64,000 bases of DNA from Richelia sp. UBA3308 (lineage in GTDB: Bacteria > Cyanobacteriota > Cyanobacteriia > Cyanobacteriales > Nostocaceae). The stretch is from positions 30,274-94,273 of the forward strand of contig DESS01000316.1 in the NCBI GenBank assembly GCA_002361335.1, written 5' to 3'. Shown piece after piece: positions 27,202-36,391 of this stretch (position 1 is its first letter; each line of letters begins with the position of its first letter). The position numbers were made by a program, and so were the translations under genes. The notes under the pieces were generated by a model. The model searched no databases. It saw nothing but the letters and a program-made list of their open reading frames with translations, and was not told the DNA's origin.

Positions 27202-27598
27202 ATTTAATATAACTAGGTGCTAGAAACGGTTGGTGACTACACTTAAGTAATACTCAAGGGGAATCGGCGATGATTCGTAGCCAACAAGGGCCCGAACCTG
27301 GGGCAGTCTTGGACATTTTAAGTCCTTTTCATACCTATGGTTACATAACCATTTGTTAAGTTATTATAAATTATTTATATCTCAAGGTGGAAGAATTCGG
27401 ACGTAGTGGTAGCCGAATTTTTTACGCATTTGCTGCGTAAACAACACAAGGGCATGAGATGATGGGGAAATGGGCGAAAACTATATATATCCAGATAAGT
27501 CTACTTATGGGTAATTTCTCGTTCCGTTTTATCTAAAGAACAACTTTATCAGTGAAAGTTCATCTTGTTCTGTTCTATAGAAAACCATCTTCCCATTC
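27202..27598. other. Divergent intergenic between fusA and RibK-like gene
   Basis: About 400 bp. Contains a GGACATTTTAAGTCC palindrome (27311-27325) in the fusA leader. No further gene. Confidence 0.45.
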
Positions 27599-28087
27599 AT
27601 GGCAACTAAATTTTTTAATCTAAATTTAAATATGACCAATTGGTTACGAATAAAAGGCATTATCAAAAAAGGTTATGGTGTTGCATCTGGAAAAGGGGGA
27701 GATATCCGTTTTCCCGATGGAACAATTGCAATGCAAAAACCTTTCTTTTTCGATCGAGGACTTGATTTAGAACCATATTTTTCGGGAACTTTGAATATTT
27801 CCATATCTCCCCATCAATACTCGGTTAAACAAGCTAAATACACTTTTATAAATGTCAAATGGGCAGAAAATGAACCTGCAGAAGACTTTTCGTTTTTTGA
27901 TTGTAGAATTCTGCTCAAAAACGATCAATTACAATCAGGACTGATTTATTATCCTCATCCAGAAACTAAGCCCGAGCATTTTCAATCTCCAGATATTCTG
28001 GAAATTATTACTTTTAAAATTGATGATTTGAAATATGATGATGAAGTGATTTTAGAAGTAGATAATCAGCAGATTCAGATTAGATAA
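27599..28087 (+). CDS. Hypothetical protein, possibly riboflavin-kinase-like (DUF120 fold)
   Basis: 162 residues. The arrangement RIKGIIKKGYGVASG, then LDLEPYFSGTLNISISPHQY, and a late VILEVDNQQIQIR recalls archaeal CTP-dependent riboflavin kinases (glycine-rich loop, later PYxGTLN). Related hypothetical proteins occur in cyanobacteria. The similarity is by eye and weak. Start at ATG 27599. It is followed by a GGTGCGTTACGGC/GCCGTAACACACC inverted repeat (about 28098-28164). Confidence 0.5.
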   Translation: MATKFFNLNLNMTNWLRIKGIIKKGYGVASGKGGDIRFPDGTIAMQKPFFFDRGLDLEPYFSGTLNISISPHQYSVKQAKYTFINVKWAENEPAEDFSFFDCRILLKNDQLQSGLIYYPHPETKPEHFQSPDILEIITFKIDDLKYDDEVILEVDNQQIQIR

Positions 28088-28418
28088 TTCAATTCTTATG
28101 GTGCGTTACGGCACTATCAAATTTTATAACCTTAATGATTACATATTTAAGCCGTAACACACCCTACAATAATTACAGAATTAATTTTTAGTCTAAAAAA
28201 ATTGCAATCAAAAAAGTGTTTATATTTACGGTTTTAAATTCGGAAAAGTTTTGCTTCATCCAATAACTAGATTAAATCAGCTTTTTATGTTGTTGATAGC
28301 AAAATTTATATTCCTGTTGATAAATTGAATGATTTATATTCAAGCTAAAAATAGTCTACTTTATCTTTAAATCCCTACAAACCCTGCTTTAACTAACTTT
28401 GACTTCCATTATTAAGCT
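28088..28418. other. Right end of element D, non-coding
   Basis: Inverted repeat GTGCGTTACGGC...GCCGTAACACAC at 28100-28163, which may terminate the preceding gene. The rest is AT-rich up to the CGGAGTAAT core. Confidence 0.5.
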
Positions 28419-28893
28419 CGGAGTAATCCCAAGAGTGCATCTGGCGGAAAGGAAGCCCCATCTTTTGAAAAACGTACTTTTCTTTAATACCAGCACCAAC
28501 GATGTCGGGCTTGAGTCCTTTAACAAACTGCTCGAATTCGTAACCAGTTACGTCATCGTAAACGATGGTTCCGTTTTCGATGTAGTTTGTGGTACGCTTA
28601 TAGTCGTCATTGTGAGCAAATTCGTAACCGGTGCTGACTAATTGCATTCCCAAGTCTCTGAATGCTGGTACAACGTGACGGGGACGTAAACCACCAACCA
28701 TCAAAGCAACGGTTTTACCTTCCAAGCGAGAACGATATTTTTTCAAAATTTCATCCATTGTTGGCTGGTACTTAGCAATAACCTTCTCAGCGTTTTCTTG
28801 AATTTTCTCGTCGAACTTAGCGGCGATCGCTCTTAAAGATTCAGCAATCTTGGTAGGTCCGAAGAAGTTGTACTCCATCCAGGGAATACCATA
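28419..28893 (-). CDS. nifD: nifD segment 4, ending at FeMo-cofactor His motif
   Basis: Reads [75 protein letters not shown]. The His in MHSWDYSGPYHG is the FeMo-cofactor ligand (His442 in Azotobacter numbering). Element C joins at its 5' side (core 28887-28893) and element D at its 3' side (core 28419-28427). The unique part is 459 nt. The ATG at 28878 is internal (PWMEY), not a start. Confidence 0.95.
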
Positions 28894-28929
28894 TTCCCTG
28901 GTTGATTTGAAGTCCTAAAACGCCGTAAA

Positions 28930-29004
28930 ATGTTCACTGCTAACGTACTTAAAGTCGTGACTTGTTCACTGCTAACAGACTTAAAGTAGTAAATATTTAG
29001 TAAA
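28930..29004 (+). promoter_or_regulatory. Repeat array upstream of recombinase C
   Basis: TGTTCACTGCTAAC occurs at about 28930 and 28962, each followed by CTTAAAGT. TAGTAAA occurs at 28987 and 28998 with 11-bp spacing, just before the ATG at 29008. A possible binding array for the recombinase. TGTTCACT also appears in the corresponding region of element A (about 49446). Confidence 0.55.
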
Positions 29005-29007
29005 GTA

Positions 29008-30402
29008 ATGGACAATATACAGGGTAAAATTTTCGGAGATTTTGAACCACCGGCTACTACTGATGGAAGTTATTGGGGAGCTAAAAAAAATGCAGATGAA
29101 ACTAGAAAACATTTTATGAAAAAATTTAATCAAGCATTAGATGAAACCAATATCAGGCTTAAATGTTCTAAAACTAGAGTCACCCTGATTTCTATTGGAG
29201 GAGGTATACAACTTAGAGCAACTTTGCCGCTTAAACCGGGTGATCCCCCTGTAAATGGTAGAGATAAAAAGCAATACACAATATCCCTTGGTATTCCAGC
29301 TAATTTTGATGGATTGAAGACTGCTGAGGAAGAAGCCTATGAACTAGGTAAGCTAATAGCTCGTCAAACTTTTACCTGGACTGACAAGTATTTAGGTAGT
29401 AAAGTAAAAAAAAATGAAAGTATTACATTTAAGGAATTTTATAAAGTATTTGAAAAAAAGTACTTTGAAACAAGAAAGAGAACTGGTAAATCAGAAACAA
29501 CTTTTAGGTCATACGATTCTCGATACAAGACTCATTTTTTAAGTGATGAAATAATAACTTTTGAATCAATCAAAAAAATAATCTTATCAGTACCTCAACC
29601 AGTTACCCGCACCATGTGCATAAGAGTTGCTACTCAAATATGTAAAATTTTAAATATTGAATACAACTGGGATGGACTTTCTTTAAAAGCAGAAAAAAAT
29701 GAGAAATACATACCCAGTGATCAAGAAATAATTCAATGCTTTGAAAAACTAAATGACTACGGTTTAAACACTTCTCGCATGTCAAAAAAAAGCAAAAAAT
29801 ATGCTAAATTCTATAAGTTATTTTTTGCTTTATTAGCTATATATGGTTTGCGCCCTAAAGAAATTATAAATAACTCAGACTTAGATTGGTTAGTATCACC
29901 AGAAAATGAAAACAATACTTTTAAAGTTCATAAATCCAATAAAACTGGATACAGAGAAGTTTTACCTTTTGTACCGGAATGGGTAGAATTACTTGAATTG
30001 AAGAATGAAGAAAATATTGCTATCGCTAAAGAGATAATTGGTACTATGAAATCTGAATCCGAAAAAGAATACAAAGTCAGTAGTTTATCAAAGCGGTTCG
30101 GTAAACTAGGATTCAGCTTTACTCCCTATTCCTTGCGTCACGCTTGTGCTATTCGCGCTCATTTACAAGGTGTTCCGATTAAAGCAGCAGCAGACAATTT
30201 AGGGCACACAGTTGATATTCATACCAAGGTTTATCAGCAATGGTTCGGACTTGAAAACAGAAAAAAAGCTTTTGAGCAGACTTTTCAAGAGATGAGTGAA
30301 TTGGATAAGTTAAAAGATGAATTAGCACAAGCACGTAAAAAAATAGCAGAATTGAAACTAGAAAATACGCGACTAAGACTAAATCATTCTACTCAGTTTT
30401 AA
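29008..30402 (+). CDS. Tyrosine recombinase of nifD element C (XisA/XisC-like)
   Basis: 464 residues. N-terminal MDNIQGKIFGDFEPPATTDG is near-identical in pattern to recombinase F. Catalytic parts: YGLRPKEI, SNKTGYREV, PYSLRHACAIRAHL (Tyr in place of the first His), DNLGHTV and HTKVYQQWF. It ends in a coiled coil. A hairpin terminator follows at 30436. Oriented against nifD. Predicted to excise element C at TACCATA. Confidence 0.92.
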   Translation: MDNIQGKIFGDFEPPATTDGSYWGAKKNADETRKHFMKKFNQALDETNIRLKCSKTRVTLISIGGGIQLRATLPLKPGDPPVNGRDKKQYTISLGIPANFDGLKTAEEEAYELGKLIARQTFTWTDKYLGSKVKKNESITFKEFYKVFEKKYFETRKRTGKSETTFRSYDSRYKTHFLSDEIITFESIKKIILSVPQPVTRTMCIRVATQICKILNIEYNWDGLSLKAEKNEKYIPSDQEIIQCFEKLNDYGLNTSRMSKKSKKYAKFYKLFFALLAIYGLRPKEIINNSDLDWLVSPENENNTFKVHKSNKTGYREVLPFVPEWVELLELKNEENIAIAKEIIGTMKSESEKEYKVSSLSKRFGKLGFSFTPYSLRHACAIRAHLQGVPIKAAADNLGHTVDIHTKVYQQWFGLENRKKAFEQTFQEMSELDKLKDELAQARKKIAELKLENTRLRLNHSTQF

Positions 30403-30435
30403 ATTAGTTTAACTAAATAGTTATCCCTTTTTAAA

Positions 30436-30461
30436 AGTAGGTCTAAAAAACCTACTTTTTT
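30436..30461 (+). terminator. Terminator after recombinase C
   Basis: AAGTAGG, 9-base loop, CCTACTTTTTT. Same design as after recombinase F. Confidence 0.8.
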
Positions 30462-30700
30462 ACTGTAAAAATGAGCCAAATAATACAGTTTTTTTTTATT
30501 GTTTATATATAATAATTGCTCTTTGAGCTAATATATCGAATTAGTAAACTCTTTGATAATTGATTTGTTAATCTGGTTTAGTATTTCAGATGATTTATAT
30601 ATTATTAAAATCAATAAAATAAATCAATATTTAATAAAAATAGAATCAAAATTATCTGTATTCACTGTATATCAATAGTTTTAACTGCATTACTAATGCT
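30462..30700. other. Distal non-coding end of element C
   Basis: AT-rich. One TTAGTAAA at 30541 echoes the upstream motif, but a clean 11-bp pair is not obvious. No gene. Confidence 0.4.
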
Positions 30701-30817
30701 TACCATAAGCTTCTTCCATGTGACGAGAGATGTAGTTCATAGAACGGTAGCAATGAATCAAGTTCATTTTTACCTTAGGAGTCAACATCATCTCGTTGAT
30801 CGTGCCATCCCCAGACC
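30701..30817 (-). CDS. nifD: nifD segment 3, short, with FeMo-cofactor Cys
   Basis: Reads [20 protein letters not shown] then [17 protein letters not shown]. The Cys in HCYRSMNYI is the FeMo-cofactor ligand (Cys275 in Azotobacter numbering). The unique part is 103 nt, between the core of element B (30811-30817) and element C (30701-30707). It has neither start nor stop of its own and is easily missed. Confidence 0.94.
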
Positions 30818-30827
30818 GCGAGGGCGT

Positions 30828-30841
30828 GGTACTATTAACAG
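30828..30841 (+). repeat. Left inverted arm of element B attachment site
   Basis: GGTACTATTAACAG, 10 bp inside the left CCAGACC core, is the reverse complement of 47185-47198. Matching extends outwards through GAGGG.G. to 22 positions with two mismatches. Typical of a serine recombinase attachment site arm. Confidence 0.75.
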
Positions 30842-30861
30842 TTGTGGCTGGTGTGACACCT

Positions 30862-32205
30862 ATGATTTACGGCTATGCTCGCGTCTCTACAGTTGAGCAG
30901 TCTTTAGAATACGATGCATTGAAACAGCAGGTAAAGCGCTTAGAGGATGCTGGCGCTGATGTGGTGTTAGTTGATATTGAGTCAGGGAGAAGTAATAAAA
31001 GGAAGGAGTTTAATAAGCTTTTAAAATTGGTCGAGAAAGGTAAGGTTAGGGAAATTATTTGTACCAGAATTGACCGATTAGGACGTTCGGATATTGATGT
31101 GATTCGGACTATTCAGCTTTTCAATGACTCAGGAATAATTTTAAGGATACTGGATGCGCCAATTGATGTTAGTTCCTCGTTTGGGCGGTTTAGCGCTTCT
31201 CAGATGGCTGCCTTGGCTGACTTCGAGAGCAGGCTTTTAAGCGAGCGTACACGACACGGAATGGCTTATTTTAGGTCACAGGGTAAGGTTAATATGGTTT
31301 GTTTTGGGTATCGTTTAACCAAGGAACACAAGATAATACCTGATAAGAAAAACTTCCCCATTGCTAGGAAACTAATTGAGCTAATGCTAGAAGGATATAG
31401 TTATGGGGCGGTGTCGCGTTACTTATTCGAGGAACACGGGATAAAATACTCAGTCTCCGGGCTACGTCATTGGATTGACAACCCGACATTGCTAGGGCAT
31501 ACCCGATATTTTACCGAGATGGAGCAACGAAGGAACCCCAAAAACCCCAGACCACCTCAGATAATTAAAAACACTCACGAGGCGATCGCCACAGAATTCG
31601 AGATTGCCAGAATTAAACGGAACGCTAAGAGCAGACCGCGTTTTACAGGGAAGAAGGAAAAGGAATACCCGTTAAAAGGTTTATTGAAATGCGCCTATTG
31701 TGGTGGGGGGATGTTTCGGATTATTAGCAGGTACAAATCAGGTGAAACGCATTGGATACGGTGTAATAAACACGCTCGTAACCCACATTTCTGCCACAAC
31801 AAGAAGAATTCCCGATTGAATGTCCTTACAAAGCAGGTAATTGAAGCTATTACCGAGGAAGCAGAAAGAATTATCGAACAATCGGAACTTGCTGATAATC
31901 TCGTTGAATCATCAGAATTGATTGATTTAAAGCAGCAATTGGAGGGGTTGAAAGCGCTTAACTCTTCCAACCCTGCAATTATTGCGGCTATGCAAGATAT
32001 TGAGAACCAAATAGAAGCTGAGATTTTACGCTCTAAATATGCTAGTAAAATCGATGCTGATAGGCTTAAGTTGGCTTGGTCGTATTCTCAACCAGCTTTC
32101 TGGGAATCGCTTGATGATGGCGAGTTACGAGATGCTTTTATATCATTTGTAGAAGCGGTTTTTGTAGATTCTACTGGCAATGTTTCCGATGTTTCGTTTG
32201 GGTGA
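30862..32205 (+). CDS. xisF: Large serine recombinase of element B (XisF-like)
   Basis: 447 residues from ATG 30862. Start [20 protein letters not shown] carries the catalytic Ser of the resolvase fold (YARVST), followed by [18 protein letters not shown] and [21 protein letters not shown] recombinase domain comes next, then a zinc ribbon ([10 protein letters not shown] ... [11 protein letters not shown]) and a C-terminal helical region. Closest in pattern to XisF of the Anabaena fdxN element. The frame is open 22 codons further upstream through the attachment site, so that extension is not the likely start. Transcribed opposite to nifD. Confidence 0.93.
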   Translation: MIYGYARVSTVEQSLEYDALKQQVKRLEDAGADVVLVDIESGRSNKRKEFNKLLKLVEKGKVREIICTRIDRLGRSDIDVIRTIQLFNDSGIILRILDAPIDVSSSFGRFSASQMAALADFESRLLSERTRHGMAYFRSQGKVNMVCFGYRLTKEHKIIPDKKNFPIARKLIELMLEGYSYGAVSRYLFEEHGIKYSVSGLRHWIDNPTLLGHTRYFTEMEQRRNPKNPRPPQIIKNTHEAIATEFEIARIKRNAKSRPRFTGKKEKEYPLKGLLKCAYCGGGMFRIISRYKSGETHWIRCNKHARNPHFCHNKKNSRLNVLTKQVIEAITEEAERIIEQSELADNLVESSELIDLKQQLEGLKALNSSNPAIIAAMQDIENQIEAEILRSKYASKIDADRLKLAWSYSQPAFWESLDDGELRDAFISFVEAVFVDSTGNVSDVSFG

Positions 32206-32279
32206 TGCTTATCGTAAAACTCAATCGCTAGCTTTCTGAGGTGTCTTAGGAATTCCTCTCTAGTTCTTTTAACCTGCAT
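32088..32279 (-). CDS. Small hypothetical overlapping xisF 3' end
   Basis: 63 residues (MQVKRTREEFLRHLRKLAIE, then a Ser/Thr-rich tail). The start has a strong AGGAGA about 9 bases upstream (32288-32293 region), unusual for this window and the reason I keep it. It overlaps the convergent recombinase gene by 118 bp. It may modulate recombinase expression, but no family is recognised. Confidence 0.4.
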   Translation of the reverse strand: MQVKRTREEFLRHLRKLAIEFYDKHHPNETSETLPVESTKTASTNDIKASRNSPSSSDSQKAG

Positions 32280-32379
32280 CTGCTTTTCTCCTGTGGCTTA
32301 ATTCAACGGTAATCAAAAATCAATAATTTTCTGTTTGCTGCGGACGGGTTAAGTCAATCGTTCGCTTTTTTTGCCTGTG

Positions 32380-35127
32380 CTAATCATCAATCGGTTCTAA
32401 GTAGTTTTCCCCATCCCAATCAAAAGAAAGCTGATTGTATCGGCAGTCTTCACTAGTTTCAGTTTTTACGGGAGGAATAAGTGATAATTCTGTTGATTGG
32501 TACTGTGTTGCACCTACCCCGCGTTGTGTGTTTACTGGATAAGCCCAAATCGAATCATTTGCGATCGCGCTCACTCTACACTCCTTACCTTCATACTTCC
32601 CAGTGGTAGGGTAGACGGTTTGACCTTCTCTAAAACGTTGTGATTCATCACTAACAATGGTTTCAGGTATTTCAAAAACTTGATTATTAACTGTTTGGGG
32701 TTGATTGGTGAAGGGTTGAGAGGTAGATGACCCTTCACCGATGAAGGATTGGTGAAGGTTTGTATCTATTGCTGGTGATGGATTTGAAGGGTTTTCTGCA
32801 TTTTTTACGGGTTCAACTGTTTCCTTAGTGAGTGAGTCAGTTAACTGAGTGTATGACTCAATTTCTAAGGCAGAGTTAAATAACCCTTCACTTCCTTCAC
32901 ATCCATCACTCGCAAGCATTTCACTCTTCACCTTACTCTTCACCGACCCTTCACCCAAGTTTCCACCACTGGATAAAAGTAAAGGAAAATTATGTCCGGG
33001 TTGTCGAATACCGACCTCGGTAATTTGTACCCCATGTTTAGTTCTACGCTTCGTTGCATTGATTCCCAGGTGAGTCGTGAAAAGTGTAACAAGAGTTTCA
33101 CTAAACATTTTGGTAGATACCTTAGTCCGACCGTTGTCAATTGCCCATTGTGCGTATGATGCATAAAGACAGTCTTTAGGGTCATTTGACATATTTCCTA
33201 TCTTTGTTTTCCCTCCTTTGTAGTGGTAAAGGTATTGATCAGCCCATTCCGCTAAAGGATTCGTATTAAGCAATATTTCAACGGAGAATGCACCTAATGA
33301 AGGAACGCGCTTTGCTGTATTCCTCACATAATGCGCTACCTCATCAGAAGACATTGATAGTACCCAGTACAGCAAGCCGGGTAAGTATGGGTTGAACTCT
33401 TTCATTAAGTCGCGACGTTCCGAGGGCGGTATACACTTATCAAACAACATCGATAAACGCCTGCGGTGCATAGCATTAGAGTAATCAGTTGATTGAATTG
33501 CGGAGTTAGCAGCTACCCATACCATCCCAGTAAAAGTAAAACTACCTGTCATTTGTATCCCTTTCTTCTCATGCCTTAATGGGTCTGCTCCGGTGACAGC
33601 CTTTAGGGTTACTACTTCCTGCTTAAATTTTTCAGCATCGGTAACAAATATTGCTTTCTTACCAAAAAAAGTTGCTGTTTCAAAACGGTTACTCTCAAGA
33701 TGTTCTAAGGTTGTAATTGTGTAATTCTCTTTACCTAGTAGACTTTGCACCAATCTGAGGATTGTCCCCTTACCAGCACCACCGACTCCTACTAATTCCA
33801 TAAACCGCTGGAATTCTGCACCACGCTCTGTTACAGTCGCATTCATTGCAGCGCGGATAACTTCTACCCATTCAGCGCGATCGCCACAAGTTGATAAAAG
33901 CCATTCCTTGATTGGTTGACAACCGACTTCGCGGTCTGACCACTTGAATGGTAGACGAGAAATAAACCTATAACCCGGTTGATGGTCTGTTTCCTCTAAG
34001 GTATGGATATCAATAACGCAATCTTCTAAACAAACCTTATCCGGTATAACTTCCCACTCCTCTATTCGTAGGTGTGACTTGAGTAGCGATACAATTCCCG
34101 TAACAAAGTTGTAGCTGTAATCAGCATTCCTTGCGTCCAGTTCGGCAATAACTAGGGCGTTTACTGCTTCTACAGGTGCTTCGCTCCACACTCCTAACAT
34201 TTTTTTCTCATAATGATACCAAGCTTTTGCGGGTATATTCCAAGCTAACCTTGCGCGGTACTTATTCACTAAATCATGCGCCATACTTGCTTGAGTGATT
34301 TTCTTATCGTTATCTCTATCTTTAAATTGCTGTTCCCACTGCTCTATAGTTTCAGCACGAGCTAAAACTTCTGAGCGGAATTTATCAGCCCCATTATTTT
34401 GGATATAATCGTCCATTCCTTTCCCTTCAGATTCTTCCCATTTACCAGTACAAGAATAGACGGGGACATCAAACTTAAGTAGCTGTTGTGCTAACTTGCG
34501 TTGAGCTAAATTGACGTTGTTATTAGTAGCTGCATCTGCATCAAACAGGAAGACGAACCCAAAACCAGCGCGGGCTAATACCTCAAGTCCGGGAACTAAA
34601 TAACGCTTCCCTTGTACATCTTTCTTACTAGGTGTCAGACCCATCTCTACACCAGCTAGGGCAATTGTAGGGATACCATTTGAGTATCCAGCAATCGCTT
34701 TGAATAAACCTTCAGTCAATCCCAAACAAGGACGACCATCTATTTTGTAAGCTTGCAGTTTCAACGCTTCCAAATCATCCCAAGAACACGGATTATGTGG
34801 GTTAATTGGAAGCAGTAGGTCATAGTCCTCACCCACTGCCGTTATATACTTCAAACCCTTCTTACTGGTAGGGGTTTTAAATTCTTTCCTAGGTCGGAAC
34901 TGTCCGTAACCGTTAGCCCCCTCAAGCCATATTCCACCGTATTTTGCATCAATTCTTAACCGCTCAGATGCTTCTTGTTTCTCCATTGTTTGGCAGTTAG
35001 CCAACACCCACTCAGGGCATAATCCGCGCTTCGTAACTGCTTCTGCATAGTCCTTGTCGATTAATCGGTTGGTAGCTGTCGCTACGAGAGAAGCCATAAT
35101 CATTACAAAACCTAAGAATATTGACAA
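32380..35127 (-). CDS. Plasmid/phage primase-helicase (DUF3854 + D5-like)
   Basis: 915 residues. The N-terminal part has a TOPRIM-like DUF3854 region (GLTEGLFKAIAGYSNGIPTI; FGFVFLFDADAATNNNV). The middle has a D5/P4-type SF3 helicase: Walker A VGGAGKGTILRL near 450, EKKAIFVTDAEKF and WVAANSAIQ sensor. The C-terminal ~200 residues are low-complexity and may bind partners. Initiates replication of mobile DNA. It implies element B replicates or once replicated on its own. Starts at 35103 or 35097 (MIMASLVATA) are alternatives to 35127. Confidence 0.85.
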   Translation of the reverse strand: MSIFLGFVMIMASLVATATNRLIDKDYAEAVTKRGLCPEWVLANCQTMEKQEASERLRIDAKYGGIWLEGANGYGQFRPRKEFKTPTSKKGLKYITAVGEDYDLLLPINPHNPCSWDDLEALKLQAYKIDGRPCLGLTEGLFKAIAGYSNGIPTIALAGVEMGLTPSKKDVQGKRYLVPGLEVLARAGFGFVFLFDADAATNNNVNLAQRKLAQQLLKFDVPVYSCTGKWEESEGKGMDDYIQNNGADKFRSEVLARAETIEQWEQQFKDRDNDKKITQASMAHDLVNKYRARLAWNIPAKAWYHYEKKMLGVWSEAPVEAVNALVIAELDARNADYSYNFVTGIVSLLKSHLRIEEWEVIPDKVCLEDCVIDIHTLEETDHQPGYRFISRLPFKWSDREVGCQPIKEWLLSTCGDRAEWVEVIRAAMNATVTERGAEFQRFMELVGVGGAGKGTILRLVQSLLGKENYTITTLEHLESNRFETATFFGKKAIFVTDAEKFKQEVVTLKAVTGADPLRHEKKGIQMTGSFTFTGMVWVAANSAIQSTDYSNAMHRRRLSMLFDKCIPPSERRDLMKEFNPYLPGLLYWVLSMSSDEVAHYVRNTAKRVPSLGAFSVEILLNTNPLAEWADQYLYHYKGGKTKIGNMSNDPKDCLYASYAQWAIDNGRTKVSTKMFSETLVTLFTTHLGINATKRRTKHGVQITEVGIRQPGHNFPLLLSSGGNLGEGSVKSKVKSEMLASDGCEGSEGLFNSALEIESYTQLTDSLTKETVEPVKNAENPSNPSPAIDTNLHQSFIGEGSSTSQPFTNQPQTVNNQVFEIPETIVSDESQRFREGQTVYPTTGKYEGKECRVSAIANDSIWAYPVNTQRGVGATQYQSTELSLIPPVKTETSEDCRYNQLSFDWDGENYLEPIDD

Positions 35128-35179
35128 ATATTTTTAGAAACCCTCTTTAAACTACGACTTAAAAATGTTATAAATTAAT

Positions 35180-35299
35180 TAGTAAGTCCCCGAAAGGGGC
35201 GTGGTACTCTCAAAGTCTTCCACAACTTTAAGAGGAGAGTTCCTGAATTAGACGTTTAAATTTTTAAACCCGCTTATCTTCCCGGACGAGCGGGTTTTT
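35180..35299 (+). ncRNA. Candidate structured RNA in the primase leader
   Basis: Plus-strand segment with a CCCCGAAAGGGG hairpin (about 35187), GGAGAGTTCC-type stems and a strong terminator (35266-35299), but no ORF. It lies divergently just upstream of the primase gene, where plasmids often encode replication-control RNAs. This is inferred from structure and position only. Confidence 0.3.
35266..35299 (+). terminator. Intrinsic terminator
   Basis: AAACCCGCT, 14-base loop, AGCGGGTTTTT. Strong on the plus strand; the opposite strand also has an A/T tail, so it may serve the minus-strand gene at 35329 as well. Confidence 0.75.
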
Positions 35300-35328
35300 A
35301 GTATTTACATTTATGCAACGGAAAGAAT

Positions 35329-35589
35329 TTATGCAGCACAATCAACGAACAGGTACGCAATTTTCACGTCACCAATATCTTTTAAATCGTCGTATTTATG
35401 GTGTTGTACCCATCGTTGCTTAACGTTGACAGCTGTCTTTTCTTCCAATGGAAGCCAAAGAAGAGAGTCTAAATCAATGGATTCGGGATTAATCATTATT
35501 ACTGCCTTTTCTTCCAATGGAAGCCAAGGGAGAGAGTCTAAATCGATAGATTCGGGGTTAATCATTTTCATATCCCTTGTTTTCTTCAA
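35329..35589 (-). CDS. Small hypothetical with internal 22-residue duplication
   Basis: 86 residues. MINPESIDLDSL.WLPLEEK occurs twice in tandem, the result of a ~69-bp DNA duplication (35442-35578). No family recognised. It overlaps the upstream ribbon-helix-helix-like gene by about 30 bp, suggesting translational coupling. Confidence 0.5.
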   Translation of the reverse strand: MKKTRDMKMINPESIDLDSLPWLPLEEKAVIMINPESIDLDSLLWLPLEEKTAVNVKQRWVQHHKYDDLKDIGDVKIAYLFVDCAA

Positions 35590-35767
35590 TCCAAATCAAA
35601 GCTAGCGAGCGCATTAAGTGAGAAACTGCAATATTTTTTATTGCCGCTACTTGCTTAAGGGTGTCTTTCTCATCTTCTGTGACAAAAACCCTAATCTCTG
35701 TAGCGCCTTCCTGACGCGCCGTAACTACAGGTAACCGTGCCATTTCTTCTAATATTTTGTTTAACAC
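35558..35767 (-). CDS. Ribbon-helix-helix-like DNA-binding protein
   Basis: 69 residues (61 if started at 35743, MARLPVVTARQEG). The pattern EIRVFVTEDEKDTLKQVAAI, then NIAVSHLMRSLALIWIEE, fits a beta-strand plus two helices of RHH proteins that control plasmid copy number or segregation. It is followed by an overlapping small gene. Confidence 0.55.
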   Translation of the reverse strand: MLNKILEEMARLPVVTARQEGATEIRVFVTEDEKDTLKQVAAIKNIAVSHLMRSLALIWIEENKGYEND

Positions 35768-35856
35768 ACTTACACTAACATACTTCCCACTTATGTTTAA
35801 TACGGAATCAGAAATATTTTTTTTTAAGTTTTGCGATCGCTCCCATTCTTCCCACG

Positions 35857-36033
35857 CTAACCCTGTGGTGTGGTAGATTCCTGCTTTTTTTTTGCAATAG
35901 CGTCTAAAAGTATTCTTTCAACAAGGTTTGCGGTACTTCTACCTTCTTCCTCTGCCCACTGTTCTAAAAATTCCTTATATTCCTGTCCGATAGCGTATGC
36001 CATGCGTGGCTTAGGATTCGTTGCTTTACCCAT
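35857..36033 (-). CDS. Ribbon-helix-helix-like DNA-binding protein
   Basis: 58 residues from ATG 36033: MGKATNPKPRMAYAIGQEYK, then FLEQWAEEEGRSTANLVERILLDAI. The frame is open to 36090 but the extension is hydrophobic and foreign to the fold, so the later start is preferred. Probable repressor or copy-control protein of the mobile element. Confidence 0.55.
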   Translation of the reverse strand: MGKATNPKPRMAYAIGQEYKEFLEQWAEEEGRSTANLVERILLDAIAKKKQESTTPQG

Positions 36034-36391
36034 AAGATTAAACAATAAAACTATCTCCACAATATATGATGCGTAGAAAGATATCATCAACCCTTCAATA
36101 TTTTTCTACGAAAAAGGTATAAATAATTGTTGATTATTGTTGACACTTTTCGACATCGTTCGTTATATTAATTTCATGCAAGGGATGTGCAACACGAAAG
36201 CAACATGAAGGCGCTATACGCAGATGAAAACTGCTAGACCAAACACAGCAACTTTGAAGCATAGGACGCGCATATTTTTGGCACAGCAAGAAGTAATAAA
36301 TCTATCTATATCAAGGCTTCTACTAACTCTACTGCATTTGTGTTGAACATATGTGCAATAGAGAAATAAGTACAAATTTAAGGGTAAAACA
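36034..36391. promoter_or_regulatory. Divergent control region of element B
   Basis: Plus-strand promoter TTGACA (36140-36145), 18-bp spacer, TATATT (36164-36169), close to consensus. Just before it TTGTTGATTATTGTTGAC forms a direct repeat (TTGTTGA/TTGTTGA), a possible operator for the adjacent RHH proteins. No supported gene on either strand; frames here are shadows. Confidence 0.55.

Larger units (their letters stand above)
19514..28427 (+). mobile_element. Element D in nifD, 8905 bp, with EF-G and SOD cargo
   Basis: Bounded by direct repeats CGGAGTAAT at 19514-19522 and 28419-28427. Removal restores MHSWDYSGPYHG in frame, directly beside the FeMo-cofactor histidine. Contents: a short tyrosine recombinase, superoxide dismutase, a conserved hypothetical, a DHFR-family protein, a P-loop kinase, a HTH protein, EF-G and a RibK-like protein. 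The cargo is of chromosomal type, not phage type. Confidence 0.92.
28887..30707 (+). mobile_element. Element C in nifD, 1814 bp, single-recombinase
   Basis: Bounded by direct repeats TACCATA at 28887-28893 and 30701-30707. Removal joins HMEEAYG to IPWMEYNFF in frame. Carries one tyrosine recombinase. TAGTAAA motifs 11 bp apart (28987/28998) lie 4 bp before the gene; a TGTTCACTGCTAAC direct repeat (28930 and 28962) lies further left. Confidence 0.93.

Noticed and set aside
28317..28335. TTGAT/ATGAT pair at the right end of element D as the matching arm of its 11-mers
   Set aside because: Spacing is 12, not 11, and the match is poor in an AT-rich context.
30696..30896. 66-codon plus-strand frame and the 22-codon N-terminal extension of the serine recombinase
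   Set aside because: Both run through nifD segment 3 or the attachment site; the recombinase fold begins at [10 protein letters not shown] (30862).
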